Positions 26,153-35,387 of a DNA stretch of 64,000 bases are shown here, piece by piece. The position numbers and the translations under genes are program-made. Below the pieces are notes generated by a model. The model worked only from the letters and a program-made list of their open reading frames with translations, made no database searches and was not told where the DNA came from. How positions within the stretch are numbered: position 1 is the stretch's first letter; every line of letters begins with the position of its first letter. The stretch lies in the NCBI GenBank assembly GCA_020635875.1, contig JACJYY010000002.1, positions 310,001-374,000 of the forward strand, read 5' to 3'. The stretch is from Flavobacteriales bacterium. GTDB taxonomy: Bacteria > Bacteroidota > Bacteroidia > Flavobacteriales > Flavobacteriaceae.

Positions 26153-27430
26153 ATGAAACTTTGGGATAAAGGATTTAGCACAGCAGAAAAAATTGATCAT
26201 TTTACCGTGGGAAATGACAGGGCTTGGGATTTAGTCTTGGCCAAATACGATGTCATTGCCTCTCAGGCTCATGCTAAAATGTTAGGTGAAGTTGGAATGT
26301 TGACACAGGCTGAAGCCAAAGATTTGATCCAAGGATTAGAAGAAATACAAGAAAGTATTACCGCTGGCAAATTTACCATCGAAGACGACTTTGAGGACAT
26401 GCACTCTAAAATTGAGTACATCTTGATTCAAAAGTTAGGAGATACAGGTAAAAAAATTCACATGGCACGTTCCAGAAACGACCAAGTTTTAGTAGCGACA
26501 CACTTATACCTGCGTAATGAATTAGAAGAAATCAAATCTCAATCGAAACAGTTATTTGATTTATTAATGAATTTGGCTGACAAGCACAAAGACACATTAT
26601 TACCAGGCTATACACACTTACAAATTGCCATGCCATCCTCTTTTGGCTTGTGGTTTTCCGCTTACGCCGAAAGCTTAATTGACGATTTACATTTTGTGAA
26701 TGCCGCATACAAAATTGTCAATCAAAATCCATTGGGTAGTGCCGCAGGCTACGGGAGCTCATTTCCTATTAACAGGACATCTACAACAAACAGCCTGAAC
26801 TTTGAAAGTTTAAAATACAATGTAGTAGCTGCCCAAATGAGTCGTGGAAAAGCAGAAAAAAGCACAGGTTTTGCACTCGCATCCATTGCTGGAACATTGT
26901 CGCGAATGAGTATGGATATTTGTTTGTACTTGAGTCAAAACTTTGATTTTATTTCGTTCCCAGACGAAATGACCACAGGTAGTAGCATCATGCCTCACAA
27001 AAAGAATCCTGATGTTTTTGAATTGGTTAGAGCCAAGTGTAATAAAATACAAGCTGTACCTAATCAATTGATTATGATGACAACCAACCTACCTAGTGGA
27101 TATCATAGAGATTACCAATTGGTAAAAGAAGTCATCGTGCCTACAATTCAGGAATTAAAATCATGTCTGGATATGATGAACTACACCTTAAAAGACATCA
27201 AAGTCAATGACAATATCACAGACGACAAAAAATACGATTACCTATTTAGCGTAGATACCTTAAACGAACTCGTAAATAACGGAATGCCATTTAGAGACGC
27301 TTATAAAAAGATGGGAATGGAAATCCAAAATGGCACATTCAAACCACTGAGAGACATTAAGCACACGCACGAAGGAAGTATAGGTAATCTGTGTTTGGAT
27401 GAAATCAAAGCAAAAATGAATCAATTATAA
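26153..27430 (+). CDS. argH: Argininosuccinate lyase
   Basis: 425 residues. The fumarase/lyase superfamily signature GSSIMPHKKNPD is present, as are the substrate-binding SRNDQV and TLLPGYTHLQIAMP. It cleaves argininosuccinate to arginine and fumarate, the last step of the pathway. Last arg gene in the block; the SPFH gene follows after 10 bases. Confidence 0.95.
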   Translation: MKLWDKGFSTAEKIDHFTVGNDRAWDLVLAKYDVIASQAHAKMLGEVGMLTQAEAKDLIQGLEEIQESITAGKFTIEDDFEDMHSKIEYILIQKLGDTGKKIHMARSRNDQVLVATHLYLRNELEEIKSQSKQLFDLLMNLADKHKDTLLPGYTHLQIAMPSSFGLWFSAYAESLIDDLHFVNAAYKIVNQNPLGSAAGYGSSFPINRTSTTNSLNFESLKYNVVAAQMSRGKAEKSTGFALASIAGTLSRMSMDICLYLSQNFDFISFPDEMTTGSSIMPHKKNPDVFELVRAKCNKIQAVPNQLIMMTTNLPSGYHRDYQLVKEVIVPTIQELKSCLDMMNYTLKDIKVNDNITDDKKYDYLFSVDTLNELVNNGMPFRDAYKKMGMEIQNGTFKPLRDIKHTHEGSIGNLCLDEIKAKMNQL

Positions 27431-27440
27431 GACAACAATT

Positions 27441-28271
27441 ATGAAAACTTCAAACGGCAGTGGATTTAACCCAAGTACAATACCCATTATTGTAGGTATC
27501 ATTTTATTGATTATTTTTTTAACCAAGTCAACTGTAACGATAGGTTCTGGTGAAGCTGGGGTACTCTACAAAACTTTTGGTGGCGGTGTTGTTGTGGATG
27601 AATCTCCATTAGGAGAAGGTTTTCATCTTGTAGCACCTTGGAATAAAATCTTCACTTACGAAGTAAGACAACAAGAAATATCCGAAAGAATGCAAGTTCT
27701 CTCTTCCAACGGTTTGGAAATTAAATTAGACGCAACCGTGTGGTTTCAACCGCAATACAACACACTAGGAAAGCTGCATAAGGAAAAAGGCGAGCAATAC
27801 ATAGACCGAGTGATAAGACCAGCCATAAGGTCTGCCTCTCGTAGTGTAGTGGGTAGATATACTCCCGAACAGCTCTATTCTACAAAAAGAGATGCCATTC
27901 AGGACGAAATTTATACTGAAACAAAAACTATTTTAGGAACACAATTTGTTCAACTTAATGAGGTTTTAGTAAGAGATGTTACATTACCTCAAACCATTAA
28001 ATCTGCAATTGAAACAAAACTAAAACAAGAACAAGAATCTCTCGAATATGAGTTTCGATTGCAAAAAGCAAAAAAAGAAGCAGAAAGACAACGTATTGAA
28101 GCAGAAGGAAAAGCAAATGCTAACAAAATATTAAGTGCCTCTCTTACAGATAAAATATTACAAGAAAAGGGCATCGAAGCCACAAAAGAATTATCTAAAT
28201 CTCCTAATTCCAAAATTATTGTAATCGGATCAGGTAAGGACGGATTGCCTATAATTTTAGGAAATCAATAA
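27441..28271 (+). CDS. Prohibitin/SPFH-domain membrane protein
   Basis: 276 residues. One membrane helix at about 13-32, an SPFH band domain (VGSGEAGVLYKTFGGGV onward) and a C-terminal coiled coil with QKAKKEAERQRIEAEGKANA, typical of prohibitins. Such proteins form large oligomers at the membrane and modulate proteases or lipid domains. Tightly follows argH, although functionally unrelated. Confidence 0.85.
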   Translation: MKTSNGSGFNPSTIPIIVGIILLIIFLTKSTVTIGSGEAGVLYKTFGGGVVVDESPLGEGFHLVAPWNKIFTYEVRQQEISERMQVLSSNGLEIKLDATVWFQPQYNTLGKLHKEKGEQYIDRVIRPAIRSASRSVVGRYTPEQLYSTKRDAIQDEIYTETKTILGTQFVQLNEVLVRDVTLPQTIKSAIETKLKQEQESLEYEFRLQKAKKEAERQRIEAEGKANANKILSASLTDKILQEKGIEATKELSKSPNSKIIVIGSGKDGLPIILGNQ

Positions 28272-28280
28272 AAACCCTCT

Positions 28281-29375
28281 ATGAAAATACACGAAGTATT
28301 CCCCATATTAGAAGAACTGGCTCCTCTGGCTTATGCCGAAAGTTTTGACAATGTAGGATTATTGGTTGGTAATCAAGAGGATGTTCTTTCAGGAATTTTG
28401 GTTTGCCATGACGCTTTAGAAGAAGTGGTTGAAGAAGCTATAAGTCACAAATGCAACTTGATTGTTTGCTTCCACCCTATTTTATTTGCCCCAATCAAGA
28501 AATTGACAGGTAAAAATTATGTAGAAAGAGCTATTCTTAAAGCCATCAAAAACGATGTTGCTATATATGCGATTCACACCGCATTAGACAATCACCATAA
28601 AGGAGTAAACAAAATCTTTTGTGATGCACTGGGTTTAGTTAACACCAAAATTTTGGTACCCAAAGAAAAATTCATCAAAAAACTAGAAGTGTACACCGTT
28701 CCTGAAAACGAAGAACAACTGCGCAATTCCTTGTTTGCTGCAGGTGCTGGTCGAATAGGCAATTATGACAATTGTAGTTTTAACTTGACGGGGATTGGGA
28801 CATATCAAGGAGATGAAAACAGCAACCCAAAAATTGGCAAAAGAGGAGAATTTAAAAAAGCCACTGAAGTAAAAATCAGTGTCACATTTGAAAGCCACTT
28901 GGAAGCTCCTATTTTGAAGACCATGCACGCCAACCACATTTATGAAGAAGTAGCCTACGAGCTGTACGAATTACTGAATGAGCATCAGAATATCGGATTA
29001 GGAATGATAGGAGAACTAGTAAGCCCTATGAGTGAATCTGCTTTTTTTGAGCATGTCAAAAAAACTATGAATGCGCAAGGGATAAGACATAGTGCTTTAC
29101 TAAACAAACCAATCAAGAAAGTAGCTGTCCTAGGAGGTTCAGGGTCATTTGCTATCAAAAATGCCATGCAACAAGAAGCGGATGTTTTTTTGACGGCAGA
29201 TCTTAAATACCACCAGTTTTACGAAGCCGAAAACAGGATGATTGTAGCCGACATTGGGCATTATGAGAGTGAAAGTTATACAAAAAAGTACATTAGTGAT
29301 TTTCTTATTAAAAAATTACCTAATTTTGCAATCGTTTCATCAAATGTAAACACGAACCCCATTAAGTATCTATAA
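28281..29375 (+). CDS. Nif3-like dinuclear metal-centre protein (GTP cyclohydrolase I type 2 family)
   Basis: 364 residues. The metal-binding histidines are seen in IVCFHPILF and YAIHTALDNHHKG in the N-terminal part, and the second half includes DVFLTADLKYHQFYE and VADIGHYESES. The middle insertion (about 130-235) is the PII-like domain of the long form. The family forms hexameric rings with two metals; its cellular function is not firmly established. It is followed after 2 bases by a coiled-coil protein, a conserved pairing. Confidence 0.9.
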   Translation: MKIHEVFPILEELAPLAYAESFDNVGLLVGNQEDVLSGILVCHDALEEVVEEAISHKCNLIVCFHPILFAPIKKLTGKNYVERAILKAIKNDVAIYAIHTALDNHHKGVNKIFCDALGLVNTKILVPKEKFIKKLEVYTVPENEEQLRNSLFAAGAGRIGNYDNCSFNLTGIGTYQGDENSNPKIGKRGEFKKATEVKISVTFESHLEAPILKTMHANHIYEEVAYELYELLNEHQNIGLGMIGELVSPMSESAFFEHVKKTMNAQGIRHSALLNKPIKKVAVLGGSGSFAIKNAMQQEADVFLTADLKYHQFYEAENRMIVADIGHYESESYTKKYISDFLIKKLPNFAIVSSNVNTNPIKYL

Positions 29376-29377
29376 AC

Positions 29378-30169
29378 ATGGCGAATAAAAAAGAATCAAC
29401 CGCATCTGTCGAAGACAAATTAAGAACTTTATATAACTTACAATTAATTGACTCTAAGATAGATGAAATTAAAAGCGTACGTGGTGAGTTGCCATTAGAA
29501 GTTCAGGACTTAGAAGATGAAGTTATCGGTTTGACCAATCGTGTAAACAAACTACAGGACGAACTTAAAGAAATTCAGGATAACATTAAGGTAAAGAAAA
29601 ATGCTATTGACGAGCATAAAGAAGCCATAGCTAAATACACTGAACAACAAAATAATGTTCGCAACAATAGAGAGTATAACTCTATTACTAAAGAAATTGA
29701 ATTCCAAGAATTAGAAATTCAATTGGCTGAAAAACACATCAAAGAGTTCAAAGCTAGTGTGGAACACAAAAAAGCAGTTATCGAGCAGTCAAAGGAACAA
29801 CTGGCTCAAAAGCAAGAACATTTAGATCATAAAAAAGCAGAGTTAGACAGTATATTGGCTGAAACTAACAAAGAAGAATCCTTTTTGCTAGAACATTCTG
29901 AAAAGATCAAACAAGATATCGAAGACCGTTTATTAACAGCCTATACACGTATCCGCTCAAGCATGTCTAACGGATTAGCCGTAGTTTCTATTGATAGAGG
30001 TGCATCGGCTGGCTCATACTTTACTATTCCACCACAAGTAATATCAGAAATTGCTGCTCGCAAAAAAATCATTACTGACGAGCATAGTGGACGTATCTTA
30101 ATCGATCAAGAATTGGCTGATGAAGAAACACAAAAAATCAATGAATTATTAAAGGATTTTGCTATCTAG
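29378..30169 (+). CDS. Coiled-coil protein of the C4-type zinc-ribbon family, zinc site lost
   Basis: 263 residues, almost all coiled coil (about 30-200, rich in KEIQ, KAVIEQSKEQ). The tail ITDEHSGRILIDQEL aligns with the zinc ribbon of this family, where Cys pairs would be expected near SGRIL; no cysteine is present. The loss may be shared by flavobacterial members. It is paired with the Nif3-like gene. Function unknown, possibly nucleic-acid binding. Confidence 0.8.
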   Translation: MANKKESTASVEDKLRTLYNLQLIDSKIDEIKSVRGELPLEVQDLEDEVIGLTNRVNKLQDELKEIQDNIKVKKNAIDEHKEAIAKYTEQQNNVRNNREYNSITKEIEFQELEIQLAEKHIKEFKASVEHKKAVIEQSKEQLAQKQEHLDHKKAELDSILAETNKEESFLLEHSEKIKQDIEDRLLTAYTRIRSSMSNGLAVVSIDRGASAGSYFTIPPQVISEIAARKKIITDEHSGRILIDQELADEETQKINELLKDFAI

Positions 30170-30196
30170 CAAAAAACCTAAAACGAGATTAATAGA

Positions 30197-30226
30197 GGGT
30201 GTTGTAGTGTACAGCACCCTTTTTTA
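30197..30226 (+). terminator. Intrinsic terminator after the argF'BEH-SPFH-Nif3 unit
   Basis: GGGTGTTGTA (30197-30206) pairs with TACAGCACCC (30210-30219) with one G-T wobble and loop GTG, followed by seven T. It separates the rightward operon from the convergent small gene at 30224. Confidence 0.8.
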
Positions 30227-30601
30227 TTTTCTCCTTTTAACGTTTTGAAGTATTACGCGATCAGCATAATTGATTAAAAAAATATCGATCAACACCTCAT
30301 CTTTGGTTTGCCCTTCCACCACATACAACTTCCCATTACCCACAGGCTGTTTGCTTCTCGAAAAATCCACATCTCCATACTGTAATGAATTTTTAATGTC
30401 TATGGTGTCAATCCAAGACTCTGCCAGTACTACCGAAGCGCTATCTGAATAGTGAAAGGGTTTTCTTGATAAATCATTCAAGACTCTTGCATTAGGCATA
30501 TAATTGCAACGTGTCCCTTTGGCATTAAAAAAGAAAATAAGAAAGAATATTCCGACTGACAGACCTACTAAAAAATAGGCCATTCTGTGAATTAACTTCA
30601 T
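30224..30601 (-). CDS. Small membrane-anchored protein, probably DUF4258 family
   Basis: 125 residues. A single N-terminal membrane helix (about 7-26) and a soluble domain with CNYMPNARVLNDL and KDEVLIDIFLINYADRV. The pattern recalls a DUF4258-like flavobacterial protein, but the match is from memory and weak. It begins 3 bases after the alanine dehydrogenase stop, so it is probably transcribed with ald. Confidence 0.6.
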   Translation of the reverse strand: MKLIHRMAYFLVGLSVGIFFLIFFFNAKGTRCNYMPNARVLNDLSRKPFHYSDSASVVLAESWIDTIDIKNSLQYGDVDFSRSKQPVGNGKLYVVEGQTKDEVLIDIFLINYADRVILQNVKRRK

Positions 30602-30604
30602 TAA

Positions 30605-31798
30605 TTAAAATACAATTAGATTAATATCTCTGTAAGGCAAGTCAAACCATTCGCCTAAACTTTTGTTGGTCAAAATTCCATGATAGAAGTACACTCCATT
30701 TTTGAGCGCAGGATTACAACGAATCGAATTCTCTATCCCGCCATCTTCAGCAATTTCTAAGAGGTAAGGTGTCAATATGTTACTCAATGAAACAGAAGCC
30801 GTCTTGGCATAACGAGAAGGTATGTTGGGCACACAATAATGAATCACATTATTGACCTCATAGGTTGGATTCTTATGAGTGGTAATCTTTGAGCTCTCAA
30901 AACAACCTCCGTTGTCAATACTAATATCCACGATAACCGCCCCTTTCTTCATGTACTCTAACATGGTCTCTGTAACGACAATTGGTGTCCTATTTTTTCC
31001 TCTAAGAGCCCCTATGGCCACATCACATCGTCGCAAACTTTTGAGCAATATCTTTGGCTGAATGGTAGACGTATAAATGCGTTGTCCCAAAACATTTTGC
31101 ATACGACGTAGCTTGACAATGCTATTATCAAACATCTTTACATTCGCCCCCATACCAATAGCCGCTCTGGCCGCAAATTCTCCTGCTGTTCCAGCTCCTA
31201 TGATTACCACCTCTGTAGGAGGTACCCCTGTAATATTACCAAACAACAAACCTTTTCCTCCTGCTGAATTTGCCATTAACTCAGAGGCAATAGCGATTGA
31301 CGCTGTCCCTGCAATCTCACTTAATGTTTTTACCGCTGGGTAAGATCCGTCCTCGTCTCGAATGTACTCAAAGGCGAGAGCTGTAATCTTTTTAGATGAT
31401 ATTTTTTCAAAGTAGGGAGGTTCTTGTGTCTTAGTCTGAATGGCTGATATTAAAATCGCTTGATCATTCATCATATCCAACTCGTCTAAAGTAGGAGGTT
31501 CTACTTTGAGTACAATTGGACAACAAAACACTTTTTTGGTGTCAAAAGTAATTTCTGCCCCAGCATCACTATATTCCTTATCCGAATAGTTGGCATCTTC
31601 TCCTGCTCCCGCTTCAATCATTACGCGATGACCATGACTCGTTAAAGCAGACACTGCATCTGGCGTCAGGCAAATTCTCTTTTCCTGATACGAAGTCTCT
31701 TTAGGAATCCCAATATATAAATCACATTTGCTTTTAAACACGGCCAATCGTTCTTCTTGCGGAAGAATACTTTGCAAAGAAAAAGAGATCCTAGACAT
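30605..31798 (-). CDS. ald: Alanine dehydrogenase
   Basis: 397 residues. IGIPKETSYQEKRICLTPD is the N-terminal substrate region of the AlaDH/PNT family and VVIGAGTAGEFAAR the NAD-binding GxGxxG turn. It oxidises alanine to pyruvate and ammonia, or the reverse. The N-terminal extension of about 28 residues is common in flavobacterial members. It has its own promoter-like box inside the spacer to tsaE. Confidence 0.88.
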   Translation of the reverse strand: MSRISFSLQSILPQEERLAVFKSKCDLYIGIPKETSYQEKRICLTPDAVSALTSHGHRVMIEAGAGEDANYSDKEYSDAGAEITFDTKKVFCCPIVLKVEPPTLDELDMMNDQAILISAIQTKTQEPPYFEKISSKKITALAFEYIRDEDGSYPAVKTLSEIAGTASIAIASELMANSAGGKGLLFGNITGVPPTEVVIIGAGTAGEFAARAAIGMGANVKMFDNSIVKLRRMQNVLGQRIYTSTIQPKILLKSLRRCDVAIGALRGKNRTPIVVTETMLEYMKKGAVIVDISIDNGGCFESSKITTHKNPTYEVNNVIHYCVPNIPSRYAKTASVSLSNILTPYLLEIAEDGGIENSIRCNPALKNGVYFYHGILTNKSLGEWFDLPYRDINLIVF

Positions 31799-31822
31799 AA
31801 TTATTTATTTTGTTCCAATTTA

Positions 31823-31830
31823 CAAAAATA
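31823..31830 (-). promoter_or_regulatory. Putative -7 box for ald
   Basis: On the minus strand TATTTTTG fits TANNTTTG, 25 bases upstream of the ald start and just past the tsaE stop at 31834. No clear -33 box. Confidence 0.4.
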
Positions 31831-31833
31831 TGT

Positions 31834-32244
31834 TTACGACATCGTAATTAATCGTTTTCCATCTTCCTGTTTTATTATTTTAATGCGTGTATGTTCATCA
31901 GGAATAATACTTCCCATGCGGCCCGGCCATTCAATAAAACAATACGCTCCAGAATCCAGGTATTCATCAAAGCCCATGGCGTAGGCTTCTTCTTCTTCCT
32001 TTAAACGGTACGCATCAAAATGATACAGTGTTTCTCCTTGATCCGATTGGTATTGATTAACAATTAGATACGTAGGGCTATTCGTATTTTCTGACACTCC
32101 TAGCTGTTTGCTCAATTCTTTAATTAAGGTTGTTTTTCCCGCCCCCATTTCTCCTTCAAAGAGCATGATACGGTGATGCTTTTCTTGTAATACTTGAGCC
32201 GCAATTTTTGACAACTCCTCTAGTTCGAACGTGGCCTGATACAT
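31834..32244 (-). CDS. tsaE: tRNA threonylcarbamoyladenosine biosynthesis ATPase TsaE
   Basis: 136 residues from the ATG at 32242-32244 (MYQATFELEELSK), the usual family start; a longer frame to 32268 would overlap porX. Walker A GEMGAGKTTLIKEL and the HFDAYRL and FIEWPGRM motifs are present. With TsaBD it makes the t6A modification of tRNA. It starts one base after the porX stop, so the two genes are coupled. Confidence 0.93.
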   Translation of the reverse strand: MYQATFELEELSKIAAQVLQEKHHRIMLFEGEMGAGKTTLIKELSKQLGVSENTNSPTYLIVNQYQSDQGETLYHFDAYRLKEEEEAYAMGFDEYLDSGAYCFIEWPGRMGSIIPDEHTRIKIIKQEDGKRLITMS

Positions 32245-32245
32245 C

Positions 32246-33796
32246 TTATTTAGGATTAAAAACAGCAAACGGAATAATCATCTCCTCTAAAGAAATTCCT
32301 CCGTGCTGATAGGTATCTTTATAGTATTTCACGTAATGATTGTAATTATTTACGTACGCCAAAAACAAATCCCTTTTAGCGAATATATACGAACTACTCA
32401 TATTGATAGCTGGCAATTGAATCTCATGAGGATTTTTCTCAAAATACACATCCTTTTCCTCAAAAGTTAAACTTTTACCTGTTTTGTATCTCAGGTTCAA
32501 GCTGGTATTGCGATCTCCGATTACTTTAGAAGCATTGTTCACGTTAATAGTTCCGTGATCTGTAGTAACAATTAACTTGAAACCTAATTTTTGAGCTTCT
32601 TGGATGATTTCTAAAAGAGGTGAATTCTTAAACCAACTATGCGTCAAGGAGCGATACGACTTGTCGTTAGAAGCTAACTCCTTGACCACATCCATATCTG
32701 TCTTAGCATGCGAAATCATATCCACAAAATTATACACTACTGTAATGAGTTTGTTGTCTTTTAATGACTTGAAATTTTCCGCCAACTTACGTCCCCCTTT
32801 GTAGTTCGTTATTTTATGGTATTCACTCTTGATTTGAAAACCTAAACGTTTGAGTTGTGCCTCTAAAAATTCTCCCTCAAACAAGTTTTTACCTCCTTCA
32901 TCTGTGTCGTTTTTCCAATACTGAGGATATTTTTTTTCCATCTCCAAGGGTGTTAACCCCGAAAAAATAGCATTTCTCGCATATTGTGTGGCTGTTGGCA
33001 AAATGGAAAAATAAGAGGTTTCTTCCTCTAACTTGTAATGATTACTTACAATTCTTTCAAGCACTCTCCACTGATCATATCGTAAATTATCCACTACAAC
33101 AAACAATACATTTTTATCTTTCTTTAACTCAGGTACAACTAGGTCTCTAAACAAAGTATGAGATAAAGTGGGACGATATTGATCAGTCATAAACCATTTT
33201 TTGTAATTTTTCTCGATAAACTTACCGAATTGCATATTGGCCTCTGCCTTTTGAGATTCCAAAATACTGATTAACCCCGCATCATTGATGCTGTCCAATT
33301 CAATCTCCCAATAAATTAGTTTTTTATATAAATCTACCCAATCGTCTACATCATTCACCATTGCCAATTCCATAGCAATCTTTCTAAATTCCTTCTGATA
33401 ATCCAATGTGGTTTTTTCTGAAACTAATTTGGAGTGATCCAATGCCTTTTTAAGACTCAATAGAATTTGATTCGGATTAACGGGTTTAATGAGGTAATCT
33501 GTAATTTTTGCGCCAATGGCCTCCTCCATGATGTATTCCTCTTCACTTTTGGTAATCATAATCACAGGGATTGTAGATTTCTTTTCCTTTATTTCTGATA
33601 GGGTTTCTAATCCACTCAAACCGGGCATATTTTCATCCAAAAACACCACATCAAAGTTTTCTTCTTCGATGAGCTCTACCGCATCCAATCCATTGTTACA
33701 GGTCGTTACCTCGTAATTCTTTTTCTCTAAGAAAAGTATATGAGGCTTTAATAAGTCTATTTCATCATCTACCCATAATATCTTGGTTACTTCCAT
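32246..33796 (-). CDS. porX: PorX: response regulator with PglZ/alkaline-phosphatase domain
   Basis: 516 residues. Receiver domain at 1-120 with ILWVDDEIDLL and phospho-acceptor D54 in FLDENMPG, then a helical linker, then a PglZ domain with VVVDNLRYDQW and VTTDHGTINV. PorX works with the PorY kinase to regulate the type IX secretion system in Bacteroidota, and a nucleotide-hydrolysing role for the PglZ part is reported. A T9SS cargo gene lies in this window at 37428, but that need not mean joint regulation. Confidence 0.9.
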   Translation of the reverse strand: MEVTKILWVDDEIDLLKPHILFLEKKNYEVTTCNNGLDAVELIEEENFDVVFLDENMPGLSGLETLSEIKEKKSTIPVIMITKSEEEYIMEEAIGAKITDYLIKPVNPNQILLSLKKALDHSKLVSEKTTLDYQKEFRKIAMELAMVNDVDDWVDLYKKLIYWEIELDSINDAGLISILESQKAEANMQFGKFIEKNYKKWFMTDQYRPTLSHTLFRDLVVPELKKDKNVLFVVVDNLRYDQWRVLERIVSNHYKLEEETSYFSILPTATQYARNAIFSGLTPLEMEKKYPQYWKNDTDEGGKNLFEGEFLEAQLKRLGFQIKSEYHKITNYKGGRKLAENFKSLKDNKLITVVYNFVDMISHAKTDMDVVKELASNDKSYRSLTHSWFKNSPLLEIIQEAQKLGFKLIVTTDHGTINVNNASKVIGDRNTSLNLRYKTGKSLTFEEKDVYFEKNPHEIQLPAINMSSSYIFAKRDLFLAYVNNYNHYVKYYKDTYQHGGISLEEMIIPFAVFNPK

Positions 33797-33832
33797 ATTC
33801 TTCGTTTTTCAGTTTGTGTTTTCGACGAGTAA

Positions 33833-33840
33833 CAAATTTA
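33833..33840 (-). promoter_or_regulatory. Putative -7 box for porX
   Basis: TAAATTTG on the minus strand fits TANNTTTG, 37 bases upstream of the porX ATG. No strong -33 box recognised. Confidence 0.45.
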
Positions 33841-33879
33841 CATTTTTTGCCCACATGGTGTAGTTTTATACCCACATTA

Positions 33880-33896
33880 ACGTATTTTTAATACGT
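33880..33896. promoter_or_regulatory. Palindrome between porX and the thioesterase-like gene
   Basis: ACGTATT (33880-33886) and AATACGT (33890-33896) form perfect 7-bp arms around TTT, 14 bases upstream of the GTG start at 33910. It could be an operator for either divergent gene. Confidence 0.35.
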
Positions 33897-33909
33897 AAAA
33901 ACCAAACTT

Positions 33910-34368
33910 GTGAAATTATCCTCTCCTATTACAATAAATCGATTTATCTTGTTTAAGTTGCCCTCTGCTTTTTTTTGCGGTGTACGGGTTAAATCCTTTG
34001 ACGGCATGAGTTGCAAAGTATCAGTTAAATACCGTTGGATTAATCAGAATCCCTTCCGATCTCTTTACTTTGCCGTACAAGCTATGGCTGCTGAATTATC
34101 CACTGGGGCATTAATGATGCATCAAATTCAAAACAGCAAACACAAAATTTCTATGCTGGTCACAGAAAACAAAGCTGTTTTTACAAAAAAAGCTATAGGA
34201 ACAATTATATTTGCGTGCTCAGACGGAAATCGTATTAGGGAGACCATCCAAAAGGCGATTGAGACCATGGAAGGGCAAGAGATATGGTTGCAATCGATTG
34301 GCATTGACGAACACGGCGATCAAGTTTCAAAAATGGAATTCTGCTGGAGCATTAAAGTAAAACAATGA
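33910..34368 (+). CDS. Hotdog-fold protein, DUF4442 (putative thioesterase)
   Basis: 152 residues from a GTG start at 33910, chosen because FILFKLPSAFFCGVRV near the N-terminus matches the family beginning and no upstream ATG exists. The AVQAMAAELSTGALMM helix corresponds to the central hotdog helix. DUF4442 proteins resemble acyl-CoA thioesterases with unknown substrates. Coupled by an ATGA overlap to the SDR gene. Confidence 0.75.
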   Translation: MKLSSPITINRFILFKLPSAFFCGVRVKSFDGMSCKVSVKYRWINQNPFRSLYFAVQAMAAELSTGALMMHQIQNSKHKISMLVTENKAVFTKKAIGTIIFACSDGNRIRETIQKAIETMEGQEIWLQSIGIDEHGDQVSKMEFCWSIKVKQ

Positions 34369-35270
34369 AAATACTAATCACTGGTAAAACTGGATTGATA
34401 GGATCTGCACTTTCAAAAATCCTAGAAAAAAACGGGCACTATGTTCATTATTTGTCCACATCCCCACATAAGGTAAGATACTCAACCACGAGTAAGGGAT
34501 TTTCTTGGAATCCTTCCGAAAACAAAATTGATAAAAGCTGTTTGGACGGGGTCGAAGTGATTATTCATTTGGCAGGAGCATCCGTGGCCAAACGCTGGAC
34601 TGCCTCCTATAAAAAAGAAATCCTAGAGAGTAGAATCCAGTCTACAGAATTATTGATTAACACCTTAAAAAACACTCCACATCAAGTAAAACAAGTGATT
34701 TCTGCTTCGGCAATAGGTATTTATCCAAGTAGCTACACCACTACATATGATGAAACCAATACTGCATCTGATAATTCATTCCTTCATAAAGTGTCTAAAG
34801 ACTGGGAAGAGGCTGTTTCTAAATTCAACGAAATCAATATCCCAACTTGTATCTTTAGAGTGGGGATAGTTTTATCCAAAAGATCGAGTGCACTAACCGA
34901 AATGGCAAAACCAATAGCGTTGGGACTAGGAGCTCCATTTGGTAATGGGAAGCAGCACCAATCTTGGATACACATAAACGACTTGGCCCGTTTATTTAAT
35001 TTGGCAGTTGAAGAAAAATGGCAAGGTACCTATAATGCAGTTGCCCCCACCCCTTCCACCAATAAAGAAATCACTAAAAAGATTGCGAAACTTTTGAGGA
35101 AACCTCTCTTTTTACCTGCCATTCCTCGCTTTGTAATGCGTCTTATTTTAGGAGAAATGCATACTTTAATTTATGACAGTCAACGGGTGAGTGCTCAAAA
35201 AATACTGGACAAAGGCTTTCGGTTCAAGCATGAGACTATTGACAATGCGCTCAAGGATCTTTTGGGGTAA
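34365..35270 (+). CDS. TIGR01777 family NAD(P)-dependent SDR oxidoreductase
   Basis: 301 residues. The nucleotide-binding GKTGLIGSAL (GxxGxxG, residues 7-13), VIIHLAGASVAKRW and the C-terminal DUF1731 region (LPAIPRFVMRLILGEM) place it in the TIGR01777 group of epimerase-like proteins. Substrate unknown. It overlaps the thioesterase-like gene by 4 bases. Confidence 0.88.
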   Translation: MKILITGKTGLIGSALSKILEKNGHYVHYLSTSPHKVRYSTTSKGFSWNPSENKIDKSCLDGVEVIIHLAGASVAKRWTASYKKEILESRIQSTELLINTLKNTPHQVKQVISASAIGIYPSSYTTTYDETNTASDNSFLHKVSKDWEEAVSKFNEINIPTCIFRVGIVLSKRSSALTEMAKPIALGLGAPFGNGKQHQSWIHINDLARLFNLAVEEKWQGTYNAVAPTPSTNKEITKKIAKLLRKPLFLPAIPRFVMRLILGEMHTLIYDSQRVSAQKILDKGFRFKHETIDNALKDLLG

Positions 35271-35276
35271 AATCGC

Positions 35277-35289
35277 TGTCATCCTGACA
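35277..35289. promoter_or_regulatory. Palindrome upstream of groESL (possible enhancer site)
   Basis: TGTCA (35277-35281) and TGACA (35285-35289) form a perfect inverted repeat around TCC. It lies 35 bases upstream of the -24/-12 like element, and TGTC/GACA half-sites recur at 35299-35323. This could be an activator site. Confidence 0.35.
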
Positions 35290-35323
35290 CCTAAAAAATG
35301 TCTTAATGTCTCGTTTTATGACA

Positions 35324-35338
35324 TGGCATACTTTGTGC
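35324..35338 (+). promoter_or_regulatory. Sigma-54-like promoter of groESL
   Basis: TGGCATACTTTGTGC carries the invariant GG and GC ten bases apart, as in the sigma-54 consensus TGGCACG-N4-TTGC, with the TT weakened to GT. It sits 49 bases upstream of the groES ATG. Confidence 0.5.
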
Positions 35339-35387
35339 CTAGAAGAGACCATTATTAATAATTATTTTATCAAAAAAACATACAATT

